Counted from the stretch's first letter, positions 12,948 to 25,892 are shown. The stretch: DNA of 64,000 nucleotides from Catonia carolina (GCA_035578175.1 JAQMRL010000002.1:100914748-100978747); one strand, 5' to 3'. Numbers and translations are program-made. Notes: generated by a model from the sequence alone, not told the origin.

Positions 12948-14971
12948 GTATTAATGATATGAAAGAAAAATTAATATAAATAAATAAAAGTAAAGCTAAA
13001 CCAGAATAATGGCAAATTAATCGATCAAAGAATGATGGCCATTATATAAGGCACTTTTTTTAAATGATCAAACCTAACTACCATATAAGAATAACTTAAG
13101 AAAATGGGTAAGCAGCGTTAAGAGATCGGGATGCCAGAGACAAGTGACAGTAAAGAAACACGGCAAAAATATGAAATAAAAATTAGAAAGATTCAATTAG
13201 TAAAATTTTTTACATTAAAATAATTTCTATTATATCCTACTGTTACATTTAAAATTTTTAATCACGTCCTCCTCTACACACAGCTCTTAGAATATAATAA
13301 AACTGATTTTTATGAACTTTTTTAATTTTTTTAAAATTATAATGAAGTTTATTAACGTTAACAGTATTTCTTGGGCATCTGGTACATAAAACATACGCAT
13401 ATTATTACTACCTACAGAATATAATTAAAACGAAAAATGTATGAAAGTTTAAAGTAAAAAAGTTTCGAAACCAAGTTGTTAAGATAAAGCAAAATGAAAG
13501 TTGAGGTGGAACTAAAAAGAATATTATACAGTCTTATATTAATGAGATGATGTAATAAGATAAAATCAGCGTCATCGGCAAAGGCTTGCGGAACAATGAG
13601 ATCATTTCATTTATAAGACATTTCATTATGACTCATAATCAGCAGGAAAAAATAATAAGTAACAAACCAAATCTGTTTTAAATGTCGGAGTAAGAAGGAA
13701 CGGGGGGGGGGATCGCCTTCACCCTCAATATTTTGCAAATACACCTTGGTTGTCACGCCTACATCACAAACCAATAACAGTGAGTAGAAAAAAAACCATA
13801 CGACTTGCGGTCAGTCCACTAGAATACTAAGTTGTCCTAGATTAGTTAAACCACAAAATAACATTGTGTGTATTGAATATTAAACAAGTGTTTATTTGAC
13901 CACGCATTACATAAAAGTAAAACAAAATCATTAACGTTTGTAACTGAACTAAAAACAAAAACAGAAAAACTTGTCCAGCGTAGGTTTATAATAACATACT
14001 GAAGACTGAAATTAATTGTAAGTTATAGGATCTGTAATAGCCTACATTCAGATCGTTGACCATTTTATAACATTTATCGATATATCGATCTTCCTTCATT
14101 ATTGAAAATCAATATTTTACTTATACACGTTATATTAAATATCAGTTTCCTAATTTTAAAGTTTTTCTTTACGTTCGATTTTCAGAATTTGTAGTTGTTT
14201 CTTTTTGCTTGATCATTCATGTAAATGATTAAAGGATTTTAAGAGCAGGATAGATCCTGCAATGAAAGAAGTGAAGATGTAATTTAACTGGTACAAATTT
14301 AGTACTTTTCAGTAGCTTTGTATTCATCTGTAGTCATACTTTTCATCTGAGTGTCATGTAGTATAATAAAGGAGTTATCTCGTAGAGGTCTGATACTATG
14401 GTGCCGGTTTTCTATTCATTTTCACCACCGGGAAAAATAATGGTGTCGAGCACTTGCTGGTACAATAAAATTGTGGGTACAACAGTCTTAACTTAATTTT
14501 ATATTTTAAATTTTAGTTTTAATTCTGACCGTTCTTTTAATAACCGTTAGAACCACAATTCGTATTATATATTTTGATGACGGGCGCCTTGTGCGTCAAG
14601 AGGTTTCCTTGACAAGAAAGCGAATAAAGCGGATCCCCCTGGTTACCGACCAGCCTCACCAACTCACAACAGTTTTGGTTTAAGTTGTGCAAATTAGGCA
14701 TGTGACAGTCGCCAGTCACGTTAAATAGGAGTTCTACGGAACGGCCTCCGGGTCTATGCTTTCGGGTGATTTATCTGCGGGGAGGTGGCGGGAGTAATGT
14801 CAGCAAACCAATTACCAATCTCTGTGAGAAAAGCATTGTAACCTGCAAATCGTCTTTATTACTGTTTTGCTCAGTAAAATTTTAGATGTTCAGACCAGAT
14901 TTGGGTAGTTAATATAATGATTTCTACTTTCAATGAATAACTTTCGAGAGTTTTGTTCAATAATGTTGAAA
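12948..14971. other. AT-rich noncoding stretch with one GC-richer island
   Basis: No gene seen. The part at about 14575-14800 is clearly richer in G and C than its surroundings and contains CGGGCGCC, CCTCCGGG and CGGGGAGGTGGCGGGAG. I could not assign it to any family. The 60-residue minus-strand frame at 14537-14719 has no recognisable motif. Confidence 0.5.
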
Positions 14972-15071
14972 GATGACAGGTGAAAATTAGTGATATGAGA
15001 ATTTCCTAACCGGGAATCGATCCTGGAAGCCCCAGCTAAAATCTGTTTGACCACCACACCAATGGCCTATC
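14972..15071 (-). repeat. SINE-B copy
   Basis: On the minus strand it has A box TTGGTGTGGTGG, a damaged B box (GGATCGATTCC), then GGTTAGGAAATTCTC and the shared body text ATCACTAATTTTCACCTGTC. The body match to the copies at 8150 and 16150 is what makes this a family and not isolated tRNA-like sequences. Confidence 0.7.
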
Positions 15072-15189
15072 TTTTAATGTCATTATACTGCATCTACATT
15101 AATATTATTTATACAGCAATCGGTAGCATCGTAACAAATGATTTTTACGACTGTTCAATAATTTAGTTTTTTCTTCAATCTCTGCTTTA

Positions 15190-15480
15190 CTTAGAACTAA
15201 GGAAAAAAGACTAAAATTCTACGGAGACCTGTTTAAAATGGATAATAAACGGTTGACAAAACAAATTTTTAAGACACTTTAAAATAGGTTAAGGTGTCGG
15301 ATAAATGATTTAAGGAAAGAATATTGAAAAAACTAGAAAAACCGAGAAAATGTAATGAATCGAACCAAATTCAGAAAACTGATTACTAAAGGACTTCCAT
15401 GAAGAACAAAAATAGAACACCGGGTAAATAAAGAAAGGAAAAAAATCTACGGTGAATGTGGGCTGCAAAAAATAGCTTCA
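15190..15480 (+). pseudogene. Non-LTR retrotransposon C-terminal fragment (family of 32.5 and 44.6 kb)
   Basis: Translation gives EKRLKFYGDLFKMDNKRLTKQIFK, shown here as EKRLKFYGDL plus FKMDNKRLTKQIFK, which is the segment after the palm and thumb in a common insect non-LTR reverse transcriptase family (usual form RRLKFYGHL.RM...RLTK.I). It then breaks into stops and frame changes. A plainly related copy occurs at 44560-45100, and its upstream neighbour segment at 32455-32802. No catalytic residues are present. Confidence 0.75.
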
Positions 15481-16149
15481 GGTATGTCAGAACTCACTTT
15501 ACGTAGTCTTGGCCACACACCCAAAAATTAGGGGCTAAGGAAAACTGTGGATGGGTTTCAACACATTAAAATTCGTCCAGACACTTGCTTAAAATCAAAC
15601 CCCGAACATACCACTTTCCAGTTCAGTGTAACCAATCGCTACACCCCACAAAGCCAAGTGGCGTTCAAAATACTATTTTGTTACCATTGCGGATAAACAT
15701 TTTTGATGCGCAACTTTGTACCGACGACGTACTTCATCATCCACACTATGTTGCTTCATGAAAACAGGTTTGTTAGGTAGTTCACCAAGCGTAACACCGC
15801 TACATCCTTGCTGTTATTTTTTGTTGTTTTAAGTTTGTTAGTTTTTTTCTTTGATTTTGTTAGAACAAATTGTCATCTATTACTTTTGTTATATCATTTT
15901 TTGTAAAATATAATACAGTATTACTATCTAAAACTTTATCGGAGAAATACTGCAAAGGTTTACGATATTTTCAACCATGAATATTCATCAATTGAGTTAA
16001 ACTCGTTAACCTCTCTGTATATTTTTTAGAAAATACAAAGAAATTTTTAAGAAATCATTTGAAAATTTTCTCCTAAATTTTCACGGTTTCTTTTTTTACT
16101 TTCGAGTTTTACACATTACTGCGAATGCAAAAGGTGAAAAGTAGGCCTA
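15481..16149. other. Noncoding stretch, no gene seen
   Basis: This may include eroded 3' sequence of the preceding retrotransposon fragment, but I cannot align it. Confidence 0.5.
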
Positions 16150-16250
16150 ATAGGTGAAAATGAGTGATAATAAAATACCAGACCTAACCGCGAATCGAAC
16201 CCGGGAGCCCTAGCGTCCAATATACGTTGCGCATCTCAGCATATCGAGTA
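16150..16250 (-). repeat. SINE-B copy
   Basis: Reading the minus strand: B box GGTTCGATTCG, GGTTAGGTCTGG, then the shared body TTATCACTCATTTTCACCTATT. The A box side (16205-16250) is eroded. Confidence 0.7.
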
Positions 16251-18135
16251 CATAGTAGAAGTGAATCTTATGAACATTCATGACGTTAGTTCCAGTGTGA
16301 GAATAAGGCTTAGTTAGAAAACTTTCACTTACAAGTTTTAAGTAACCGATCATATTAGATCCTGCAGATCTATTGATTTTACAAGTAGTCTAATAAATAA
16401 CTTCTGTACCATAGTAACATAGGAATAATCTTGGGGTTAAGTAGCTTGTTTCAAAAATCCCTAAAGGATTGGTTGGGGAAAACTTCGTTGTCAATTTATG
16501 GCCCTATTGGACCATTTGGTTATGGTCTAGAACGAGTAATTCACACACTTGTTTGGCTTTAAGTAACCACGAGAAGTAAAGATCAGTAGAAATCTAGGTA
16601 TCAAATTTTCCCATTACAATACTTTCTCACCTATACTGCAGGTGAATAATAAGTGACTAAGGTGAATTCAACCTGTACCTGCATTTTAAATAAATGAATC
16701 ATACGTTTTGCTAGGAAAAATAAAAAGAATAAACTTCCATCATTTATGTTAATTTAAAGAAAGGGTTCAAAATAAGATAGATCTATGAGAATAGATCTAT
16801 GGAATAACGAAACACTGCGTTAGTACTGTTGTACTAAGAAACACCAAAAGTTTGCGTGCAAATTTTATGAAACCAGGTCAACAATACTTTTACAATGATT
16901 ATATCGCACAAGTGATATAAATTAGTGCGGGACTGACCCACATTCTTAAAAATGTTTATTCAACGAAGAATTTTCAAAGAAAAACCTCAAAATTACAAAT
17001 CTTCAAAAAAATTAACAAAATTTAAATTTGACCTGAATTTTCACGATTGAAATAGTTTTTATTTAGGCCTATATTTTGAAAAATACTCGCTCAGTTTTAA
17101 CTTCAAATTACTATTGTTGAACAAAAAATAAAAATTTTCCGAATTTTTGCGAGTTTTTAAACAACGTTCACCATGGTAATTAAAAATTTTTCCTTAGATC
17201 AGATATTATTTTTATTCCATACCCCAAACATACGAAACGTAATTCAGTAGACCACAGACCTAAATTTAGTTTAATATTTAAGCCCATATATAATTTAGGG
17301 AATTTACATAATTTATAATTTCTAAAAAACCGACTCAAAATTTTACAACTGTTAACAAGTTTTTAAATATATTTTATAACTGCTTCAAGCAGACAAAATT
17401 TGACCATATTGTATATAGGAAAGTACACGGTTGAAAATTTTAAAGAAATTTGGTAATTATGATCATTTAATTTACATAATTGGTTATTGAACTAAAATCA
17501 AAATATGTGGGACAGGTTCCGCGTTAATACGAGTAGGTACATTTTCTGCCTGTAGTACTCACACACAAATTCACACTCATACAAAAATGTATTACAAATA
17601 CAACGCCTGAAGCATATTTTTTATTACTTCCAAGGACACGACATGACTCACGCTCGATCTCGTGACAAATATCATTGTAAACATTATTTATTGTTTACCT
17701 AGTTTACCCGAGAAAGTAACGCACCCTATCATTATAAATACGAAGATCTCACTTTTATTAAAAAGATATCTTATGAACATCAGTAAAACTGTAAACTATT
17801 CAATATTATCAATCATATTTTGCAAACAATACACACAAAATAATAACTGTTCTGTAAATAACTGTCCCAAATCGGAGTAAAACCATAGAATACATACGAC
17901 AGAATGAACGAGAGAATACAGATTGCGGAATCAAGGGATTACACGAAGAGTAAAGTAAACAAAGCCGAAAGAAGAGATGCTTTATTATGAGCACAAAAAG
18001 TAAAAGTTTAGAAATATCAATCAAAACCATTAACGCTACTTACAGAAAATTAAATTACTCCAAAAATAAAGGTAATCCATCCCAAATAATAATTTAAAAA
18101 ATTAATTTTTTCAAAGGCTGTTCTCTTTAATTTAG
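16251..18135. other. AT-rich noncoding stretch, no gene seen
   Basis: No coding signal. Two ATAGATCTATG repeats lie within 16776-16802. Confidence 0.55.
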
Positions 18136-18236
18136 AACACTTTCGAGATGCCTTATAAAAAAGTAAACGAAGTATAAAAACCAAATCAACACTTTCGAGA
18201 TGCCTTATAAAAAAGTAAACGAAGTATAAAAACCAA
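18136..18236. repeat. Perfect 52-bp tandem duplication
   Basis: Unit one begins AACACTTTCGAGATGCC at 18136 and the same sequence restarts at 18188. The two copies are identical for about 49 bases, so the duplication is recent. Open frames on the minus strand here contain the duplicate and are not genes. Confidence 0.95.
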
Positions 18237-21104
18237 TTCTTCGGAGTTTTAATATTTTTCAGAAAAAATCGGCTTTTGATATGCATTTCAGGGAAAATGT
18301 ACATAATAAAATATTCTCCTATTAAAATGTTTTACTTCCATTATGCGTTCACTCTACGGGCAAGCCTAGTTTACTGGATAGGCGCTACGAAATATTAACA
18401 TTGCATAGGAAATCGATTTTGTACGATGATCAGTTGACAGCCTCACATGAAAAAAACAACACTGAGTGCCTGTACAAATTCAAGCCGAGACAATAAAAAC
18501 AAGTCAAAATTACCCAAGGAAAGCTGATTAATATTGAATAGTTCTCAGTAACAAATTTATCAAAAAAGTTGTTAGTAAATAGGGACTTACGTTATTTAAT
18601 TAGTATATCTTCCTTATCATACACTAATATACACTCGTAGACTGATATAGTTTTAATTACTGATTGTAAAAGAACCTATCAATAAAAAATAAAAGTATTT
18701 TATTAATACATTTTTGTGAATCGTTTGTTTCTGTGCATACATGATTTTTTTTATTAAAACCGCAAAAAAATTGGTCCATTCGTTTAAGAGACAAAATGAT
18801 TAACAAAAAAAATATAAACAATAAAAAAACTCAATTTACAATCATGTCATGGACATACTGTTCTGTAACAATCTGAACGGATCTAAAATGAACCTTTGGT
18901 TGAATACTTATGAGAAAGTAGGTAAATTGTAGACAATTTTTATTACATATTTTGTTATTAAAGTAATGTTCTGATATTTGCAATTTTATCGTGGGTGTAA
19001 TGTTTCTTACTAATTTACTTGTTTATACTGCACTTATAAAAATATATGTAAGTTTTCACATAAAGAAAAATAGGTTAATATGTTACACAGAATGTTTTAT
19101 GAGTTTATTAACAAAGAAATCTAACTAAAGCAAAACGTATTTAATTACAATTATAAATTATAAAGGATATTATAAATTATAACATTCAAATAATGTAAGG
19201 AATACAAAAAAGTTTCACTGCCATACATTAACAGGTTATAATAGATTTATGATTTAATAGGCTTAGATGGGAACGCAGTGCAATTACAGTTTACATAAAC
19301 TGGGTGACTCAAAAAGTAAAAATAAATTGCAATTGGCAAGTTTCTCTGTAGTATATATGAAAGAACGAAGAACCTTCGTAGCCGTTAAGAAAATTCGATA
19401 CCCGTATTTTAACTGATTTTTACATTATCTGACGGTAACATAAATAGCAAATTTCATTAAACCACAATATACTCTATCCCATGGAACCGAACATCATGTC
19501 AAAACATAAATGTATTAAAATTGTGATTGAACTTAGCGCGATCCATTCGAGTTACAAAAAATCTTTTTTGCTTATCAGATGAAACTTGCTATATACTAAT
19601 TGAAATATACACTAAATACAAAATACGACAGTACCAGTAGAAGAAATTCATAGAGTAGGCCTATTACAAAACATCCGGTCTGTCGCCGGTTGTTTTGACT
19701 GAAGGCGTTGGTAGAGTGGAACAAGATTACGCATCCTTTTTACTGACTTTCAACCCGTAGTCTGTTTATATCTGCTGCACGGTTCTGTGGGATATACTAT
19801 AATTTTCCCTGATATTCAAAATACTGCACTTTACTAACAGTATGACCGATTTTGATGCGTTTAAAATTTAATGTTATAACAATGTGTAACTACTCAAAAT
19901 GGCATAGGCCAATTTTAATAACAATTTTCGTAAAATTATAGCAAATTAATTTTAAACTAAGCTACATTAATAACCTATTTTTGCATTTCACCTTTCAATA
20001 TAATTTTATTTTTGTCTGTTACACACATAGTTGGAAATAATTTTAAATACACTTTTTTGGATTCATGGTGTAACAAAAAGTGGAGATCTGTTGAAATTTG
20101 GGTATATTTTTTTGCAATTGCAAAACTTGCTCACTTTATACTATTAACAAAGGGTAAAAATATAAACAATTTATTTTGAAACTTCTTGTATAAACATTTC
20201 AGGAAATAGTAAATGCTTGATTCTGATGGGAGGAAATATTGTGTGAAATTTTAGAAGGCAAAAAAGTAGACCTAGGACTACATGTTAGTTATTATTTATA
20301 TTTTAATAGGGCTACAACATTTATGCGTGTGATTTAATTCTTTTTTTATTAAAAAAAATACAACCTTTCACTAAGATTTAATAGATCTGGTTCTTCATCC
20401 CGATTCTAGATTAAAGATAAATGCGAATTGTAAAATCCTTAGTAATATTATATCAAATACAATTTGTACTATAATTATATTTTAAAAGATATTTCAAATT
20501 TTGTTTTAAATTTCTGTAATTTTTTTATAGATATCTTTAAATAATTGAAGAAATAGTCTCTAATTAAAATTTCCTTATTCTCAGATTACTTTTTCTTCTA
20601 AATATTTAGAATATTTAAAAAAGTAATTACACAGATAATTGTTTAAAGAAAACAATGAACAACAAAAGAACTTAATTATATTTTTAAAGTATGCTATGCA
20701 GAAGTGGTTACTTAAATACATTAATACTGAAAAAATTCAGTATTTTTTGCAAACTTTCACGTGACGGAACAAGAAAATATTGTGACAATCGACAACAATG
20801 CCATACCCGTATACAGATAATTGATCAGTAAACTGACTAGAGGATTTTAGAAGTAATTTATCCGCCTCTAAGTGCATTTAGAAATTATTATGTTACTCCA
20901 TTTTAAACTTTTTTCATTCTTTTCATTCATAGCTTCATAACAAAAAAGTGAAAGGTTTCACTGACTGAAAATTTTAAATATGCTTAGCCTACTCATTACA
21001 AATACTTTATTCCTTAAGCGATGGACAGGAAAATGAAGCAATTAAATTTTTACCGATTGTGTTTAAGAGATAAAAAATCCAATAAACAACAAATATAGTC
21101 TAAT
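18237..21104. other. AT-rich noncoding stretch, no gene seen
   Basis: Nothing identifiable in about 2.9 kb. There is no tRNA-like head, no terminal repeat pair and no coding frame above background. Confidence 0.55.
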
Positions 21105-21190
21105 GTATCTAATAGTTGGATAGTTGTCAGCGCAACTGGTTTCTACGTAGGAGCCCAGGGTTCGATTCCCGGTCAGGTCTGAAATTTTTT
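21105..21190 (+). repeat. SINE-B head
   Basis: It has AACTGGTTTCTACGTAGGAG, then B box GGTTCGATTCC and GGTCAGGTCTG at 21170-21182, identical in this last part to the copy at 8150. The A-box side is shortened. The 3' body is not conserved. Confidence 0.7.
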
Positions 21191-22639
21191 CATCAATATA
21201 TTACTTCATATCATTACCTACCACAACCCAAGGCTTATGTAGGCATCATCACCCAATTTTTTTACAGTTAAGAATTATTAACAAACAGTTTAACAAAACT
21301 TTCAGTAAATGTTTTAACAGTTTTTGAATATATCTAGAAGACAGCACTCAGCAGCGTTGCTTCCGTGTGGTCGTTTGGTTATAAGTGATGAAGGGTTTCT
21401 TCTTGGGTCCTGGCAATGTACAACTTTTCATTATACAGAGAAAAACGCAGTTGGCGTTTTAAAATCAATGAACGAGGTGAATGAAAGTGTGAATTTTTTT
21501 AAGGCGAAAACCCATGGTGGTTATCATTGCCTGTAAAAAAATGTGAAAAGGAGAGAATGAAGACGTGATACTGACGGTCTATTAAATTAATAAGATTAAG
21601 TTTACTGAGAAATAAGAGTTGACCATTCGTAATATAATTTTGTATTTTTAATCTTCAAAGGATGGTTAAACATTTTTGATCAGGTGAACCGAAATGGAAG
21701 ATGTAAGATTCTCGCCTTTTTGAGTCTTTGATGTTCAATATTGTCGTCGAGAAGATTTACAGCCAAATGATTAGAATGAATGTCTAACTTGTTTAAATAC
21801 TTTTTACTCCGACTGCTAATTACTTGTCTCGCCGTAGGTATGACCAGGTCATGGTGGAGTAGCCTACTTCATTAGACACATACCAAGGTGCGAAACTATC
21901 ACCCAATAAAACAATAATAGAAAATAAATTTTAAAAAATTGACATATGTAGGCTACATATTCTGTATGTGATATCAAGTTTAGTAAAGCACTTGAACAAG
22001 ACCATTGAGTACAAGGACCAAAGGATTAAAATTCAGATAACGATAATACTCTAAAAATATTGCTTTTATATTTTCCAAAAAGCTACAGTTCTGAAAATTG
22101 GCATGATTGTAACAGATACATAGTGAGTAAAACACCGGGATACTCCCTCTAATAACCCCGCACACAGTTTGAGCTTCAGCTGAGCCCGAGCTGAAGGCCA
22201 GCTCAGTGCTCCATCTACCATACGCTTACCAATTTAAATATATTTTTAATTAGGGTGTATCTAGATAACCAAAGTGTTGTTTTAAACCAAATTTAACGCA
22301 ATCCTTCTGAGGTAAGCGAGGTCTTAATTGCTAATAGGTCATTAACTTCATTAACACATTACTTTTAAGTGCTTAATGGTTTTTTTTATTATTTATTGTA
22401 GTTAATTTAACAAAATGAACAAATTTTAAAAATTAACTTGATATAAGGTTTTTGTTATTCAGTAACGTTAGCCTAAATATTTGGAAAAGGTCTCTATAAA
22501 GCTCTGTATGTAATGTGGCACTACTTGTGAAACTAGGAATGTTCAAATTGAGCATATAAAGAAGTATGAGTCTTTCGCAATGAGCAGTTGAAGGAAAATC
22601 CTTAAAACGAAATGAATTGAGTAAGTACTGAGTATAATT
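21191..22639. other. AT-rich noncoding stretch, no gene seen
   Basis: Nothing identifiable. The frame at 21324-21536 shows no family motif. A locally self-complementary GC-richer patch (GAGCTTCAGCTGAGC, GAGCTGAAGGCCAGCTC) is at 22170-22205. Confidence 0.5.
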
Positions 22640-22870
22640 GGACATGGGAGAGAATTTTGGACAATGAAGAGAAAAATTGAAGTCATATTTTAAGAAATAA
22701 GAAGCATATGTGGAGGGTGCAAGAGCCAGAGGAAGACAAAGGTTGCAGTACTTGCATTAAGTTATGAATGACGTAGGATGTGACAGTTAACGGGAATTGA
22801 AACATGAAGTTAATGAAAGCCCAACGTGGCGAACTGATACCGATTAATTCTAGAATTGAAAACTAAAGAA
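22640..22870 (+). pseudogene. Non-LTR retrotransposon extreme C-terminal fragment
   Basis: The strongest stretch (22730-22850) reads GRQRLQYLH, stop, VMNDVGCDS, stop, RELKHEVNES and PTWRTDTD. This is the recognisable C-terminal end of an insect non-LTR reverse transcriptase family in which GKRGRGRQRLQYL..V.KD.G is followed by a conserved Trp near the stop. Two in-frame stops and an upstream frame break show it is dead. It differs from the RTE/BovB-like end at 51 kb. Confidence 0.75.
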
Positions 22871-23170
22871 GAAAAGTTCACTTGAATTTAATTTCCTGCA
22901 GTGTATTTGTAAGTACGAAAAGCTTATCAAACTTTTGATACTTGATGCAATGTGACTACCGAAAAGGTAGTTTTTATTTATTACAATATTTACCGGAAAC
23001 TTTCTATACCACCAATATGGAATTTCCAGTATTAGAACAAACCACAGCGATGTTTACAAACCCACTGAGGTTAAGTTGTCTTTATTCACATTTTTGTACT
23101 TAAAGCGGGGGAAGTTGTTATAGTCATGCAGTATCATTAGACGCATGACCATTAACCAAACTGCTACATA

Positions 23171-23213
23171 AATTTATACGAGATTTATACGAGTTGCTCG
23201 TATAAGAGCAACT
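23171..23213. other. Tandem 11-mer with two overlapping, mutually exclusive hairpins
   Basis: ATTTATACGAG is repeated in tandem at about 23172-23193. TTATACGAG (23185-23193) pairs with CTCGTATAA (23197-23205). AGTTGCTC (23192-23199) pairs with GAGCAACT (23206-23213). The two perfect stems share bases and cannot form together. Confidence 0.9.
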
Positions 23214-24051
23214 GGCAAGGGACACTGAATCTATGTTATGAATAATTTTTATGACAAATGACATATAAATATTCCAAATGCTAAAAGAAATTACAGTATA
23301 ATACGCCAAACAAAACTAATCAGAATTGGTTACTGCACGGTAGCTCCGTATTGAATTTACTAGAGATTTAGTAATAGCTAAAAATAAAATTAATGAACGT
23401 ATGTTTTGCAACTGAACAAATTGGTTATTATAAATGCATTGCATTAACATATTAATAGGTCCTAACATGAATTAATTAAATACAATTATGCACAATATGT
23501 ACAACATACAGTACTGAAATTATTGTTTGTCAGTGGGTCAGAAACCTTTCACTTTGTATTTTCCACCTCACCTATTCTAAACAAGGTAACGTGGGTTAAA
23601 ATTTCTTTTGACAAGAAATGGAAGAAGAAAGAAGGCGTGTGACATCTACGTAGGTTGTTTCTTTGTATGAATCAACCCATTTAAATAATCCTATTATACA
23701 ATTAGTATTATAAAAAATGAAATACAAGTAAATTATTAATTTGAAAACAAAAATCTTCTCTTCTTTTTATTTAATTAAAAGAACGTGTAGTGACTACAAA
23801 GAAAATCCGCCTAATGATATAACTCGTAAGACTTATGATTCCTAGAACAATATTGAATATATAGCCTACGTACGTATTTGTGTATGTGGTATACTTCTGT
23901 TATTTTTGTTGCAAATGCCTGAAATTAGGATATTTTTCTGAATGAGGAAAGGCGTAGATTTGATGTATAGGCTGCACCTTGAATTTAAGCTGAGGTAATC
24001 TCTTAGTATAGGTACCCTACTCGTATTTTTCTACTTTCTAATCCTTTTTAA
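23214..24051. other. AT-rich noncoding stretch, no gene seen
   Basis: Nothing identifiable. Confidence 0.55.
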
Positions 24052-24358
24052 ATCCCTAGTATGTGTACGTTGCAATCTGTTCAATAAGCAACCCTCATGC
24101 TTTGATGAAGATGATGTATATGACGTATAAATGAGGTGTAGTCTTGTACAGACTCAAGCCGTCCATTCCTGAGAGAGTATCGTTAATTGAACCCTAATCA
24201 TCAAAGTACTCCGATAACCACTGTCCATCCAGTATTAACATCTGTACAAAAGTAACTCTATTTTACTAAAATTTAAATCGAAAAACTTCGTGTCCGAAAA
24301 TCAGCTGATAAACAGCTCACTCGCGGTAACGAATTTACCACTAGACCAATCCGGTTGG
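24052..24358 (-). repeat. SINE-A copy
   Basis: This is a minus-strand copy with the 3' end (ACACATACTAGGGATT) at the low-coordinate side and the tRNA-like head, including the TCAGCTGATAAACAGCT hairpin relic and an A box (TGGTCTAGTGG), near 24300-24358. The B box is decayed. The body landmarks GGTTATCGGAGTACTTTGATG and the segment complementary to GAGAGAGTATCG are present. Confidence 0.9.
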
Positions 24359-24837
24359 TTAATTTTTCTTATTTAGAAGATTTTTTAGCGTATAAATAGA
24401 TTATTTATTTTATTAAAGCTACTAATTTGTTTAATTCCAGTTACATGACGGTATTAAACTGGAAAATACGAAAAAAACGCAATTGCGCCGGCACTCACGC
24501 AGCCTTCTTGATTGCCTTAAAGGGATGGATGGATCAGAAACCTAAAAGTGCGACTGCAACGGGCCTACTCTTTCAAAGAGGGTGTCTTATCCAGTATTTG
24601 TACGGGAAAGAATTTCTTTTAGGGTCAGTGAAAGAACTCCGCCAACCAGTGTAGTTTTCTGTCAAATAAATTGCTTAGGGCTGATGTTCATTGAATATAT
24701 TTTCCCAGACCTCCAAATTTAATTGGAATACTCACTGAATTCTGTAAGGCTTTGTACCCGCACTTTCCTAGTAAGTGTTAGGAATTATATTAATAAAACC
24801 CAGTTGGTGTATCATTCAACTATAGATGTTATTGTTA

Positions 24838-25216
24838 TTTAGGTTACCAGCCGGAAGGCTGGTTTGAACCTCTAGAGGCTTTACTGAGTAAAACAAGCAG
24901 TGAGGTGATTTACCATTCCTCACTGAGTTGAAAAGTATGCTTATTAGCATTCCAGGCCCTCCGAAAAGCACCTACTTTCCACCCTGCAAATGACACCTTC
25001 ACTTCATTCACCACAGGGTCTGACTGTATAATGAAATTCATTACTGTCAGAGAAGATAACTCTGACTAGTGTCTTTTACACCTTTATCTCTTCTGTTCTT
25101 AAATGCTTCTGTCATGCAATTGGCTGACCATGTGATAAGAAACAAGTATTTTTTGAACTCCTGAAACTAGCAGATCGGGTGCAAATAATTTAACATTCCA
25201 CCTACCTCTTGTGGGC
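24838..25216 (+). repeat. Hairpin-chain repeat, near full length
   Basis: It runs from the left edge (TTAGGTTACCAGCC) to the right edge (CCACCTACCTCTTGTGGGCA). In order it shows CAGCC-GGAA-GGCTG, CCTCTAGAGG, TTTACTGAGTAAA, GTGAGGTGATTTACCATTCCTCAC, AATGAAATTCATT and AACTCTGACTAGTG, then the CTCCTGAAACTAGCAGATCG block. No open frame is shared intact among copies, so a coding role is unlikely. I do not recognise the family. Confidence 0.9.
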
Positions 25217-25788
25217 ACCAACTATGGATATAGATGTTAATTGATTAGTTAGACTACTGAATACAAATATAAGTCCAACTTCTTTTTATTGCTGAGAATT
25301 AGGAAATAATTTCTGTGCCAGTGAATCATAATAAAATACTGTCTACTAATAAACTGGATTGTTTTCAAAATTACGTTTGAAAGAACAAAACAATACTCAT
25401 GCATCAAATGATAAATATCATACTAAGCACTTAAAATTCAATTTAGGTTAATTTACGGGAAAAACATTAAAAGCAAAATAATTTACAAAATTTAAAATAA
25501 ATGAATTTTTCGTTCACAAACGCATCATAGATTGTCAATTTGATTAATAAGAATACGCAACGCTTTTTTAAAACAACTGAATGTTAGCAATCCAGAGATG
25601 TAAATCCAGAATTTTATTACGATTGTTTTATAGGCTACAAGCCGTAGCTAAAGATTCTTCGCAACATAATAGACCAAAATTTAGTGGATAGATACCACAG
25701 GTTGCGAAGGAAAGAAGAATTTTTTTTCAATCATTGTACCAGGCAACTGAAGATACATGGAAAATGAAGACGACTGATACATACAAAA
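25217..25788. other. AT-rich noncoding stretch
   Basis: No gene seen. The last 100 bases could be an eroded retrotransposon C-terminus (a peptide LYQATEDTWKMK just before the AAT tract), but this is too short to call. Confidence 0.4.
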
Positions 25789-25815
25789 AAATAATAATAA
25801 TAATAATAATAATAA

Positions 25816-25861
<46 letters not shown>

Positions 25862-25892
25862 TAATAATAATAATAATAATAAATAATAATTT
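25789..25892. repeat. (AAT)n microsatellite
   Basis: About 100 bases of AAT units with a few AAAT interruptions. Long homopolymeric open frames on the minus strand at 25681-26003 are translations of this tract and not genes. Confidence 0.95.
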
